DNA of 64,000 nt, from positions 207,355 through 271,354 of the forward strand of contig NZ_ATUS01000005.1 in NCBI RefSeq assembly GCF_000420325.1, written 5' to 3'. Origin of the DNA: Spongiibacter tropicus DSM 19543. GTDB taxonomy: Bacteria > Pseudomonadota > Gammaproteobacteria > Pseudomonadales > Spongiibacteraceae. The notes under the pieces were generated by a model. It worked only from the letters and a program-made list of their open reading frames with translations. It did not search any database and was not told where the DNA came from. Every line of letters starts with the position of its first letter. Positions within the stretch are counted from its first letter, which is position 1. Below, in pieces: positions 25,213 to 33,569 of this stretch. The position numbers and the translations under genes were made by a program.

Positions 25213-25262
25213 TTGACATGTCATTAAACGCCGTTTATGTTTCATCGAATAATGTAACATAA
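25213..25262 (+). promoter_or_regulatory. TonB-receptor promoter with downstream operator-like box
   Basis: TTGACA (25213-25218), 17-base spacer and TATGTT (25236-25241) make a good sigma-70 promoter. TTATGTT (25235-25241) and AACATAA (25256-25262) form an inverted repeat across the -10 and start region. The box TGTAACATAA (25253-25262) recurs at the same distance from TTGACAT in front of the gene at 28579. Confidence 0.7.
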
Positions 25263-25289
25263 TAAATTGAAGCATAAGGGCATGTCACA

Positions 25290-27764
25290 ATGGCTAGTTT
25301 TAGCACACTCCGCGTGGGCAGCATAGCGCTGACCTGTGTTCTCCCGCTGTCTTCCTGGGCAGCAAAACTCGAAGAAGTCGTTGTTACCGCACAGCACCGT
25401 GAGCAGAGCTTGCAGGATGTGCCGGTGTCGGTGAGCGCCATCAGCGGCGACAAAATGATGGAGGCGGGCATCAACCGCATGGAGGATCTCCAGGCCTATG
25501 TTCCCAATCTGACCGTTACCGAGAGCGGCATCAGCACAGATATCTACGTGCGGGGCATTGGCACCGGGATGAACCAGGGCTTTGAACAGTCGGTGGGGAT
25601 GTATGTCGACGGTATTCACTACGGACGTGCCCAGCTGGCTCGTGCGCCGTTTCTCGATTTGGCGCGTATCGAGGTGCTGCGCGGGCCGCAGAATATTTTG
25701 CAGGGCAAGAACAGTATTGCCGGCGCCTTGAATATTATTACGGCTTCTCCGGGCGAAGAAGTTGAGGGCTTGTTCTCGGCGCTGTATGAGCCCGAGTACG
25801 ACGAAAAGGTGCTCGATCTGATGTTGTCCGGACCGGTAACGGACAATTTCGGACTGCGTTTTGCCGCCCGTCTGCGGGAATACGGTGGCTACATCGAAAA
25901 CATTCTGCTGGATCAGAATGAGCCGCAATATGACCAGGCGACGTTCCGCATCAAAGGGGTGTGGGATGTGACCGATAATTTGCGGGCGTCGCTGAAGTAC
26001 GAGCGGGGCAAATTCGACAGCATTGGCCGTCAGGCAGAAATTATTAACGACGAGCCGTCCACTGACCCCAATCCGGTACTCTTTGGCCGTACTCAGGCTG
26101 AAATTCTCGACCGCAGTTTTATCCCGCCGGTGCTGGATGTGGACACCGACGAGGCAGTATTGAATAACTATCAGGACTTTAAAAACGCTTCTAATGGCAA
26201 CTACAGCAACAATGACACCCACAATCTGACGCTCAACCTTAACTGGGTGAGCTCTGGCGGTCACGAGTTCTCGTCGATCACCGGGCTGATGAAATATAAG
26301 TACGATGACCTGTGCGATTGCGACGCTACGGCCGCGGAGCTATTCAAGTTTGAGCTGCAGGAAGACTATAAACAGTACAGTCAGGAGTTCCGCTGGGTAT
26401 CACCGGGCGGGGAGAAGATCGATTACATCGGTGGCGTTTACTTCCAGTACAACGATCTGGAATTCCGCGATCGCCTGGTGCAGGACTCCAACCTTGTGGT
26501 CGAACTGCTCAACGCGGCGGACCTGATAGAAGGCGGTGCCAGAGGGGATATTGATCCACTGGGTCTGGCTCTCGATCCCTTTGAATTGCTGGGCATTGGC
26601 GATGCTGGTAACGCCGTTCGCGATATTGCCGGTCCGCGCCTGTTCCTGAGCGAAACCAAAATTGCGTCGGCGTTCCTGCAGTCCACCATTAACGTCAGTG
26701 ACACGCTGCGGCTGACTTTGGGCGGACGTTATACCTACGAGAATAAGGAAGGTAGCCGCGACCTGACGATTACGGATCTGGATGGCAACGAATTGCCTCA
26801 GGGCGAGGTGGACACCGTGGCCGCGATCACCTTTGCCATGGAGCGACACAGCCTGCGCGGCGAGCGCAGCGAAAGTCAGTTTTCCCCCTTGGTTAACGTA
26901 CAGTGGGACTATTCTGCTGATGGCATGGCGTATTTTACCGCCACCAAGGGCTTTAAAGCCGGCGGTTTTGATGCCCGCTCCAACGCGACGCCGGATGATG
27001 AGCTGACCTATCGCAATCCGCTGGCCACCGTGCCGAACCAGACCGTATTGGTCGGCACTTTTGAGTACGACGAAGAAGAGGCGATCAGCTACGAGCTGGG
27101 GTTGAAGACGGGCCTGCTGGATGGGGCGGCGGAATTCAATATTGCGGCCTTTTACACTGAATACAGTAACCTCCAGATCAGTATTTTTGATGGCAGCATC
27201 GGCTTTAAAGTGGGTAACGCCAAAGAAGCGGTGACCATGGGTATTGAGATGGATGGCCGCTGGCAGGTGACTGACTACCTGAGCCTCGGCGGTGCTCTGG
27301 CCTTATTGGATTTTGAGTTCACCGACTTTCCCAATGGGCAGTGTCGGCAGGATCAGGTCTCGGACTCTCCGAATGGCCGCGACTGTAACTACACCGGCTG
27401 GAGCAATCAGTATGTTGCAGACTGGTCCGGCACTTTCATTATTGGCTACATCCGTCCCATCAGCCACACCCTGGGGATCGGTGCCTCGCTGGACGTGATC
27501 TTTACCGATGACTACAACCCATCCAGCAACCTCGATCCCCGTGTAGAGCAGGACGCGTTCTACAAAGTGAACGGCCGCCTGGGTATAGGCGCTATTGATC
27601 AAAGCTGGGAGCTGGCGCTGATCGGTAAAAACCTCACAGACGAAGTTATCGTGGTTTACGCCGCAGACACGCCATTGGCGAAAAACCTGTTCGGCACGAC
27701 CAGCCATACCGGTTTCATCGATGCGCCGCGCTCCGTCGCGCTGCAATTCACTTACCGCATGTAA
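25290..27764 (+). CDS. TonB-dependent outer-membrane receptor
   Basis: 824-residue outer-membrane active transporter driven by TonB-ExbBD. Signal peptide ~1-24 (ending SSWAA), then the TonB box EEVVVTA right at the mature N-terminus. The plug domain has DVPVSVSAISGDKMMEAG, DLQAYVPNLTV, IYVRGIGTGMN and RIEVLRGPQNILQGKNSIAGALNIIT. A 22-strand barrel region ends in SVALQFTYRM. It belongs to the broad group common in marine degraders (IPR039426-like), not clearly to siderophore receptors. No Fur box was seen; its promoter is shared in design with the downstream operon. The START gene follows 12 bases after the stop, so substrate import and lipid binding are co-transcribed. Confidence 0.95.
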   Translation: MASFSTLRVGSIALTCVLPLSSWAAKLEEVVVTAQHREQSLQDVPVSVSAISGDKMMEAGINRMEDLQAYVPNLTVTESGISTDIYVRGIGTGMNQGFEQSVGMYVDGIHYGRAQLARAPFLDLARIEVLRGPQNILQGKNSIAGALNIITASPGEEVEGLFSALYEPEYDEKVLDLMLSGPVTDNFGLRFAARLREYGGYIENILLDQNEPQYDQATFRIKGVWDVTDNLRASLKYERGKFDSIGRQAEIINDEPSTDPNPVLFGRTQAEILDRSFIPPVLDVDTDEAVLNNYQDFKNASNGNYSNNDTHNLTLNLNWVSSGGHEFSSITGLMKYKYDDLCDCDATAAELFKFELQEDYKQYSQEFRWVSPGGEKIDYIGGVYFQYNDLEFRDRLVQDSNLVVELLNAADLIEGGARGDIDPLGLALDPFELLGIGDAGNAVRDIAGPRLFLSETKIASAFLQSTINVSDTLRLTLGGRYTYENKEGSRDLTITDLDGNELPQGEVDTVAAITFAMERHSLRGERSESQFSPLVNVQWDYSADGMAYFTATKGFKAGGFDARSNATPDDELTYRNPLATVPNQTVLVGTFEYDEEEAISYELGLKTGLLDGAAEFNIAAFYTEYSNLQISIFDGSIGFKVGNAKEAVTMGIEMDGRWQVTDYLSLGGALALLDFEFTDFPNGQCRQDQVSDSPNGRDCNYTGWSNQYVADWSGTFIIGYIRPISHTLGIGASLDVIFTDDYNPSSNLDPRVEQDAFYKVNGRLGIGAIDQSWELALIGKNLTDEVIVVYAADTPLAKNLFGTTSHTGFIDAPRSVALQFTYRM

Positions 27765-27776
27765 GGGAGAAGACCA

Positions 27777-28439
27777 ATGCAAGCAGTGTTGAAACGCGCC
27801 TGCGCTGTTCTATGTCTGTTGCTGTTGTGGGGGCCGGTGCAGGCCGGGGAGTGGGAGTTAGCCAGGCAGAAAGATGGCATTACGGTGTACACCCGCGAGG
27901 TGGCTGATTCGGCTTTTCGCGAGTTTCGCGGTGAGGTGGAAATTGCCGCGAATATCAATTCGCTGATGGCGGTGCTGGATGATACCGCCAACTTTACTCA
28001 GTGGATGCATCAGTGCGCGGAAGCCAAGCTGCTCCACAAGGAATCACTGCTGGAGCGCTATCAGTACCTGGTGAATGATTTCCCCTGGCCCGCGGCCGAT
28101 CGTGTGCTGTTGTTGCGCAATCGCATCAGTCAGGCGTCTGATCGAGTGGTGACCGTCAGTCTTGAAGGGGTAGTGCCAGACGCGCTGCCGGTGCAGGCGA
28201 AGAATGCGCTACCGGAGAATAAAAGCGCGAAGTGGGTAAAACATGCGAAGGGCTTTTATCGACTGACGCCAATGGGCGATACGCGCACGGCGGTTGAGTT
28301 TCAGCTTCATCTCGACCCGGCTGGCGCCTTGCCTGCCTCCCTGGTCAATAGCCTTATTGTCGACAATCCCTTCGATACGCTGCGACAGTTGCGGGATCAG
28401 GTAGTGGACGCAAAATACGCGCATTTCGATCCCTTCTAA
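27777..28439 (+). CDS. Exported START-domain lipid-binding protein
   Basis: 220 residues with a cleavable signal peptide (MQAVLKRACAVLCLLLLWGPVQAG) and a START/StAR-related domain covering nearly all the mature protein: WELARQKDGITVYTREVADS, FREFRGEVEIAANINSLMAVL, WPAADRVLLLRNRIS, KGFYRLTPMGDTRTAVEFQLHLDP (given in parts), SLIVDNPFDTLRQL. START domains hold a hydrophobic ligand in a deep pocket. Its periplasmic location and co-transcription with a TonB receptor suggest it shuttles an imported lipophile across the periplasm; this is inference. GGGAG precedes the ATG. Confidence 0.88.
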   Translation: MQAVLKRACAVLCLLLLWGPVQAGEWELARQKDGITVYTREVADSAFREFRGEVEIAANINSLMAVLDDTANFTQWMHQCAEAKLLHKESLLERYQYLVNDFPWPAADRVLLLRNRISQASDRVVTVSLEGVVPDALPVQAKNALPENKSAKWVKHAKGFYRLTPMGDTRTAVEFQLHLDPAGALPASLVNSLIVDNPFDTLRQLRDQVVDAKYAHFDPF

Positions 28440-28463
28440 GGCGTCGCATGACGCCTAATCTTT
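28439..28463 (+). terminator. Candidate terminator after START gene
   Basis: AGGCGTC (28439-28445) and GACGCCT (28450-28456) form a 7-bp stem with a GCAT loop, followed by AATCTTT. It separates the TonB/START unit from the next operon. Confidence 0.55.
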
Positions 28464-28499
28464 AGCGCTCAATTGTACAAAAATAAGACTAAATTTAAT

Positions 28500-28549
28500 T
28501 TGACATTGATTTGTGTAACGTTAATTATACATCAAACGGTGTAACATAA
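28500..28549 (+). promoter_or_regulatory. Promoter of the diiron-like/hydrolase/BVMO/SDR operon, twin of 25213-25262
   Basis: TTGACA (28500-28505), 17-base spacer, AATTAT (28523-28528) as -10, and TGTAACATAA (28540-28549). The start-to-start distance from TTGACA to TGTAACATAA is 40 bases, identical to the TonB-receptor promoter, and further blocks (CGTT, CATC, AA) align without gaps. This points to one regulator for both units. Confidence 0.65.
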
Positions 28550-28578
28550 ATCAGTGAGCTATTTACAGGAGCTTAGAC

Positions 28579-29433
28579 ATGAAAACCGAAGTCATGCCCG
28601 TACGCCGCAACCTTGAGTTCAATCTGCCCGAGTCCCGGATTGGGGATTGGCACGCAGACGGCGTCCATGTGAGTCACTTCTTTAATGCCATGTCTCTGTT
28701 TTTCCCGGATGGCGAGCGCTTCTTCATCGACAGTGTGCGCGCTTACCGGGATGAGATTCACGACCCTGAATTAAAAGAAGCTGTGCGGGGCTTTATCGGC
28801 CAGGAAGCCATGCATGGCCGCGAACATGAAGAGTACAACGAAGCACTGGAAAAGCGTGGTATGCCCGCCAACCGTAACAGTCGCATGATTTTGGGGTTGC
28901 TCAACTTTACGCGCAAAATTGAAAGCCGGGCAGGGCAGTTGGCCATTACCATTGCACTTGAGCACCTGACTGCGATTCTCGCGGACGTTGTGTTGCGCGA
29001 GCCGCGTGTGCTTGAGGGGGCCGAGCCCCGCTTCGCTGCGCTGTGGCGCTGGCATGCGATGGAAGAGACCGAGCACAAAGCCGTAGCCTTTGATGTGTAT
29101 CAGGCGACTGTCGGCAAAGGGCCGGTGGCGTATTTCCGTCGCTGCTTTGCGTTGCTGATGGCTACCTTGATCTTCTGGATCATGGTGATTCCCATTCATA
29201 TCGATATGGTGCGTCGCGAAGGCAAGCTGTTCAGCCTTTCTGGTTGGTGGGGAGCCATGAAGTTTCTCTGGGGTAAGCCCGGTGCGCTGCGTCGGGTTAT
29301 TCCTGACTGGCTGGATTTCTTCAAGCCCGGTTTCCACCCCTGGGATCACGATAACCGCCGCTTCCTCGATGGTGTGGACGACTTGGTACAGGAAGTTGAG
29401 GGCTACGGTGAAATGGCGGGAGTTCGCTCGTGA
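28579..29433 (+). CDS. PF10118-type protein with diiron (ferritin-like) ligand set, membrane-associated
   Basis: 284 residues of the family called predicted metal-dependent hydrolase (PF10118). The sequence shows the ligand pattern of ferritin-like diiron proteins: Glu46 (DGERFF), Glu76-x-x-His79 (QEAMHGREH), Glu128 (ALEHLTA) and Glu163-x-x-His166 (AMEETEHKAVAFD). A diiron oxygenase/oxidase role therefore looks at least as likely as hydrolysis. Residues ~188-210 (FALLMATLIFWIMVIPIHI) are a likely membrane segment. A Shine-Dalgarno (AGGAG) lies 8 bases before the ATG. It is the first gene of a four-gene operon; its stop overlaps the next start (GTGA). Confidence 0.82.
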   Translation: MKTEVMPVRRNLEFNLPESRIGDWHADGVHVSHFFNAMSLFFPDGERFFIDSVRAYRDEIHDPELKEAVRGFIGQEAMHGREHEEYNEALEKRGMPANRNSRMILGLLNFTRKIESRAGQLAITIALEHLTAILADVVLREPRVLEGAEPRFAALWRWHAMEETEHKAVAFDVYQATVGKGPVAYFRRCFALLMATLIFWIMVIPIHIDMVRREGKLFSLSGWWGAMKFLWGKPGALRRVIPDWLDFFKPGFHPWDHDNRRFLDGVDDLVQEVEGYGEMAGVRS

Positions 29434-30434
29434 ATGTGCCGGTGACGCCTGGCACGGATGCATCTGCAGAGGTGGCAATTGCCACTTTGGAAGCTCGCTT
29501 CATGGCGGGGCCGCTGGCAATGATTGATGAGGGCGCGCTTAAACGCTGGCAGCCCAAGCCTATGGGCTGGTTCTTGCGCTTACAGCAGCTGTTGGCGCAG
29601 CGCGCAGGGCTGCGAAGCCTTTACTGCGAGGTTGACGGGCACCGGATCAACTATTGGACAGGCGGAAATGTCGATGGCCCGACCATGCTTCTGCTGCATG
29701 GTTTTGGCGCCAGTCGCGAGAACTGGCTGACAATCGCACCCCTCCTGGCTAAGCAATTCCACCTGTTGATCCCGGATCTGCCGGGCTTCGGCCGCAGCAG
29801 CTTTTGCGCCGACGCCGATTACTCTCTTGCTGCGCAGGCATCGCGCGTTGCCCAGTTGCTGCGCCACTGCGATCGCGGCCCAGCGCTCGTCGTCGGGAGT
29901 TCCATGGGGGGCGCGATCTCTGCACAACTTGCTGCCCGGTATCCGGGACGGGTGGCTGCGCTGTGCTTGATGAATGCGGCGGGTGCACCCGCAGAGCGCC
30001 TGAGTGTGCTGGAGAGCGGTTTGGCGGCGGGGGTGAACCATTTGGCGCCGTCAAGATTGGAAGACGTATCCAAGGTCTTCGACATCTGCCTGCATCGTCG
30101 GCATCGCCTGCTAGGGCGCCTGCTGGCGTTCTTTATGGCCAAAGATATGGTGCACCGTTACCCGGTAAACCGTTTTCTGTTCAAGGGACTGGCGACCTCG
30201 CTGTCAGATACTTGGGCCTGTTTGCCCGACATCGCTGCGCCGACCCTGGCCCTTTGGGGGGACAGTGATCGCGTGCTGGATATGAGCTGTGGATCAGCGT
30301 TTGTACAGCGCATTGATCAGTGCCAATTGACGGTATTGCCCGGTGTCGGGCACCTGCCAATGATTGAATCGCCCGGCGATACCGCGCAGTTACTGCGGGA
30401 TTTCTGGGCGAGTAATAAGGAATTTTCGCTATGA
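29430..30434 (+). CDS. Alpha/beta-fold hydrolase
   Basis: 334-residue esterase/lipase-like hydrolase starting at GTG, overlapping the previous stop by 4 bases. Seen: oxyanion-hole segment LLLHGFGASRENW (His90-Gly91), nucleophile elbow GSSMGG (Ser158), acid in WGDSDRV (Asp278 or Asp280) and GVGHLPM (His308). A ~65-residue N-terminal extension (QPKPMGWFLRLQQLL) precedes the core. No signal peptide. Placed directly before a Baeyer-Villiger-type monooxygenase (ATGA overlap), it could hydrolyse the ester or lactone that enzyme makes, a known gene pairing; the substrate is not known. Confidence 0.9.
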   Translation: MNVPVTPGTDASAEVAIATLEARFMAGPLAMIDEGALKRWQPKPMGWFLRLQQLLAQRAGLRSLYCEVDGHRINYWTGGNVDGPTMLLLHGFGASRENWLTIAPLLAKQFHLLIPDLPGFGRSSFCADADYSLAAQASRVAQLLRHCDRGPALVVGSSMGGAISAQLAARYPGRVAALCLMNAAGAPAERLSVLESGLAAGVNHLAPSRLEDVSKVFDICLHRRHRLLGRLLAFFMAKDMVHRYPVNRFLFKGLATSLSDTWACLPDIAAPTLALWGDSDRVLDMSCGSAFVQRIDQCQLTVLPGVGHLPMIESPGDTAQLLRDFWASNKEFSL

Positions 30435-31987
30435 ACGCAGCAAAAACATCAGGGACCAATAAGACTCGCTGCCTGGATGTTGCCATTGTTGGGGCAGGTT
30501 TTGGTGGGCTCGGCTTGGCTATCCGACTCAAGCAGAATGGTATTGATAATTTCCGCATTTTTGAGCAAGCCGAGGACGTAGGGGGAGTCTGGCGGGACAA
30601 TCGCTACCCCGGTGCGGCCTGCGATGTGCCCTCGCATTTGTATTCGTTTTCCTTCGAGCCCAAGCCGGACTGGGGCCGTGTATTCAGCCCTCAGCAGGAA
30701 ATTTATGCGTATCTGCGCCATTGTGCAGACAAGTACCTGCTGCGCCCAAAGATTCGTTTTGGCACCCGCGTTACCGAGGCGCGATTCGATGAAACTCGCG
30801 GTGAATGGGAGGTGGCGCTGGATACCGGTGAGCGGTGCCGGGCTCGCGCACTCATTATGGCGGTCGGCGCTCTCAACGTGCCTCAATACCCGGATATTGA
30901 GGGTATGGATAGCTTTGGCGGCACCGTCATGCACACGGCCGAATGGCAGTCCGATTGCTCGCTGAAAGGAAAGAAAGTTGCCGTTGTGGGCACGGGCGCC
31001 AGCGCCATCCAGGTCATACCGAGTATTCAGCCCGATGTTGAGCAGTTGACCGTCTTTCAGCGAACCCCGCCGTGGGTGTTGCCCAAGCACGATCGCTCCC
31101 TGAGTATGGCGGAGCACCAGCGCTTCAAGCGTTGGCCCTGGTTGCAGAAAATGCTGAGGCGCCTGCAGTACATCAAAATGGAAAGCGTGCTTCCCGCGTT
31201 TATCTGGGACAGCCTGCTCACGAGAATCGGTGAAGCGGCGGCAAGGCGATACATTAATAGTCAGATTCGCGATCCGGAGCTGCGCAATAAATTGACGCCG
31301 GATTACTCCATTGGTTGCAAGCGGGTACTGCTCTCTGACGATTACTACCCGGCGCTGCGTCAGCCCAATGTGGAGGTGATTGCCGAGGGTGTCGCGAGGA
31401 TGGATGAGTCCGGTATTGTCGCCAGCGACGGCGAACGTAGGGATGTAGATGTTGTCGTCTTGGCAACCGGCTTTAAAGTGCCATCGGCCGGTGCGCCGAT
31501 GCCTATATATGGCTTGGGCGGCCGGAAATTGCAGGATGATTGGGCAGTGGGGGCTGAGGCGTATAAAGGCATCAGCGTGACAGGCTACCCCAACATGCTG
31601 TATCTCATGGGGCCTAATACCGGTCCGGGCAATACCTCCGTTATCTTTTATATCGAGTCGCAAATTCGCTATGTCGTTAAGTACCTCAAGCGCCTGCAGG
31701 CGTTCTCTGATGGCAGCTTGAACGTGCGGCCCGTCGTGCAGCGCGACTTTAATCAACGCATCGACCGAATGTTCCAGGGCACAACCTGGACCTCGGGTTG
31801 CCACAGTTGGTATCTCACGGAGGACGGTCGAAATACCACTCTGTGGCCCGGCTTTTCCTGGCGTTATCGAATGGTGACCCGGCACTTTGCTCTCGGTGAT
31901 TACGAGCTCGTACCTCACCGCTCTGCAAGTGTGGAAGCCAGCGAGGAGCCGGTGTCCGCTGGTGAAGCCGAGTTAAGTCTCCCCTGA
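30431..31987 (+). CDS. Flavin-dependent monooxygenase, Baeyer-Villiger type
   Basis: 518-residue FAD/NADPH class B monooxygenase that inserts oxygen next to a ketone (or hydroxylates). The FAD motif GAGFGG is at 21-26, VGGVWRDNRYPGAACDVPSHLY is the usual flavin-domain segment, and the Baeyer-Villiger fingerprint F-x-G-x3-H-x3-W is at 162-172 (FGGTVMHTAEW; the final position of the consensus is Gln rather than Pro/Asp). The NADPH motif GTGASA is at 187-192, and VLATGFKV is the second family signature. It overlaps the hydrolase stop by 4 bases and is followed 15 bases later by an SDR, giving an alcohol dehydrogenase/monooxygenase/esterase set as in cyclic-ketone pathways. Confidence 0.92.
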   Translation: MNAAKTSGTNKTRCLDVAIVGAGFGGLGLAIRLKQNGIDNFRIFEQAEDVGGVWRDNRYPGAACDVPSHLYSFSFEPKPDWGRVFSPQQEIYAYLRHCADKYLLRPKIRFGTRVTEARFDETRGEWEVALDTGERCRARALIMAVGALNVPQYPDIEGMDSFGGTVMHTAEWQSDCSLKGKKVAVVGTGASAIQVIPSIQPDVEQLTVFQRTPPWVLPKHDRSLSMAEHQRFKRWPWLQKMLRRLQYIKMESVLPAFIWDSLLTRIGEAAARRYINSQIRDPELRNKLTPDYSIGCKRVLLSDDYYPALRQPNVEVIAEGVARMDESGIVASDGERRDVDVVVLATGFKVPSAGAPMPIYGLGGRKLQDDWAVGAEAYKGISVTGYPNMLYLMGPNTGPGNTSVIFYIESQIRYVVKYLKRLQAFSDGSLNVRPVVQRDFNQRIDRMFQGTTWTSGCHSWYLTEDGRNTTLWPGFSWRYRMVTRHFALGDYELVPHRSASVEASEEPVSAGEAELSLP

Positions 31988-32002
31988 TTAGGAAATCTTC
32001 GT

Positions 32003-32812
32003 ATGTCGCAAGAACAACGGGTATACGCCATTACCGGTGCTGCGTCGGGTATCGGCCTGGCGCTGGTAAAGCAGTTGCTGGAAGCGGGGCAGTGCGTAGC
32101 CGCTTCTGATATTTCCGCTGAGGCCTTGGCCGATATGCGGGCACTGGCGCCTGAGGCGCAGCTTATGCTGAGCCCATTGGATGTCGCGGATCGCGAGGCG
32201 TTTAACGCTTGGGCCGATGCCGTGGTCGAGCATTTTGCCGGGGTCGATGTCATTGTTAATAACGCAGGTGTGTCACTGAGCTGTCATGCGGGAGAGCAGC
32301 CCCGTGAGCACTTTGAATGGCTGTTTAATATCAATTTCTGGGGGGTGGTAAATGGCTGCGAAGCCTTCTTGCCACATTTAAGCGCCCGCAACGGCACGAT
32401 CGTTAATATTTCAAGTCTGTTTGGCCTGATGTCGGTGCCCTCCCAGTCGGCCTATAACTCGGCGAAGTTTGCGGTTCGCGGCTATTCAGAATCGCTGCGT
32501 CAGGATTTGCGCGGCAGCGGTGTGTCGGTGTTGACGGTCCACCCTGGCGGCATCAAAACCAATATCGCCCGCAATGGCCGCCATTTCCATGATCTGCAAG
32601 GCAATGCGCGTGGCTTGGATGCAACCGCTGCCAGTTTCGATCGCGTTGCGCGAACCAGTCCCGAGTCAGCCGCCGCCGCTATACTGCGCGCCTTGCGTAA
32701 AGGGCGCCGCCGCTTGTTGATTGGCGGCGATGCTCGCTTGCTGGATGTCATTCAGCGCATGTTTCCCGGGCGATACGACCAACTGTTGGGTCCGCTGCTG
32801 CGCTTCGGCTGA
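32003..32812 (+). CDS. SDR-family oxidoreductase
   Basis: 269-residue short-chain dehydrogenase; last gene of the operon that starts at 28579. Cofactor motif TGAASGIG (11-18), Asp36 (VAASDIS) favouring NAD, VNNAG, catalytic Ser138, Tyr151 and Lys155 ([19 protein letters not shown]). This C-terminal pattern and [14 protein letters not shown] resemble SDRs that act on acyl or steroid-like substrates and retinol. It could supply the ketone to, or reduce a product of, the neighbouring monooxygenase. Confidence 0.9.
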   Translation: MSQEQRVYAITGAASGIGLALVKQLLEAGQCVAASDISAEALADMRALAPEAQLMLSPLDVADREAFNAWADAVVEHFAGVDVIVNNAGVSLSCHAGEQPREHFEWLFNINFWGVVNGCEAFLPHLSARNGTIVNISSLFGLMSVPSQSAYNSAKFAVRGYSESLRQDLRGSGVSVLTVHPGGIKTNIARNGRHFHDLQGNARGLDATAASFDRVARTSPESAAAAILRALRKGRRRLLIGGDARLLDVIQRMFPGRYDQLLGPLLRFG

Positions 32813-32876
32813 GGGGAGTGCTGCCAGCGGCGACGGGCACTGGTATGCTTGGCGCCTTGTTGTGCAGGAGGGCCCC

Positions 32877-33566
32877 ATGGCGAAGGCGATTCAACTGGAT
32901 GATTCCTGGCTGGCAGAGCTGGCCGGGGAATTTGAGCAGGATTATATGCAGCAGTTGCGCGCGTTCCTGCAGCAGCGTCGCGAGCAGGGGGCGACGATTT
33001 ACCCAAGACCCTCTGAGTGGTTTGCCGCACTGGATGCAACGCCCTTTGATAAAGTGAAAGTGGTGGTGCTTGGGCAGGACCCCTATCACGGTCCACATCA
33101 GGCCCACGGTCTCTGTTTTTCTGTTCAGCCCGGCGTGCCGGCTCCTCCGTCGCTTGTGAATATTTTTCAGGAACTGGAACAGGATGTGGGGATTCCCCGG
33201 CCAAGTCATGGCTACCTTCAATCCTGGGCTGAGCAGGGTGTATTGCTGCTGAACAGTGTGCTGACGGTAGAGCAGGGGCAGGCGGGCGCGCATCAGGGGC
33301 GCGGTTGGGAGCGTTTTACCGACGCCGTGGTGGACGCGCTGAACCGCGATCGAGAAGGCTTGGTGTTTATGCTGTGGGGGTCGTACGCTCACAAAAAAGG
33401 GGCGGCGATAGACGCGCGCCGCCACTTGGTGTTAAAGGCGCCTCACCCCTCTCCGTTGTCGGCTTACCGTGGCTTTTTTGGCTGCCGCCATTTTTCCAAG
33501 GCCAACGATTACTTGCAGGGACGTGGTGAGGCGCCGATCAACTGGCAATTGCCCACCTCAGTCTAG
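32877..33566 (+). CDS. ung: Uracil-DNA glycosylase (family 1)
   Basis: Removes uracil from DNA by base excision. 229 residues, the same as E. coli Ung. Motif [15 protein letters not shown] (catalytic Asp68), [30 protein letters not shown] and motif [16 protein letters not shown] with the catalytic His. The ATG at 32877 has GGAGG 5 bases upstream; the open frame extends 52 codons further upstream, overlapping the SDR gene, but without homology. It converges with ygfZ, with 3 bases between stops. Confidence 0.97.
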   Translation: MAKAIQLDDSWLAELAGEFEQDYMQQLRAFLQQRREQGATIYPRPSEWFAALDATPFDKVKVVVLGQDPYHGPHQAHGLCFSVQPGVPAPPSLVNIFQELEQDVGIPRPSHGYLQSWAEQGVLLLNSVLTVEQGQAGAHQGRGWERFTDAVVDALNRDREGLVFMLWGSYAHKKGAAIDARRHLVLKAPHPSPLSAYRGFFGCRHFSKANDYLQGRGEAPINWQLPTSV

Positions 33567-33569
33567 TGT

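Noticed and set aside
25242..26264. 340-codon minus-strand frame opposite the TonB receptor
   Set aside because: No homology pattern or Shine-Dalgarno, and it runs over the receptor promoter. The plus-strand frame has signal peptide, TonB box and plug motifs.
30449..31918. 489-codon open frame on the minus strand opposite the Baeyer-Villiger-type monooxygenase
   Set aside because: It mirrors a gene with clear FAD/NADPH motifs. The antisense product has no recognisable domain and is rich in His/Arg/Gln, typical of mirror frames in GC-rich genes.
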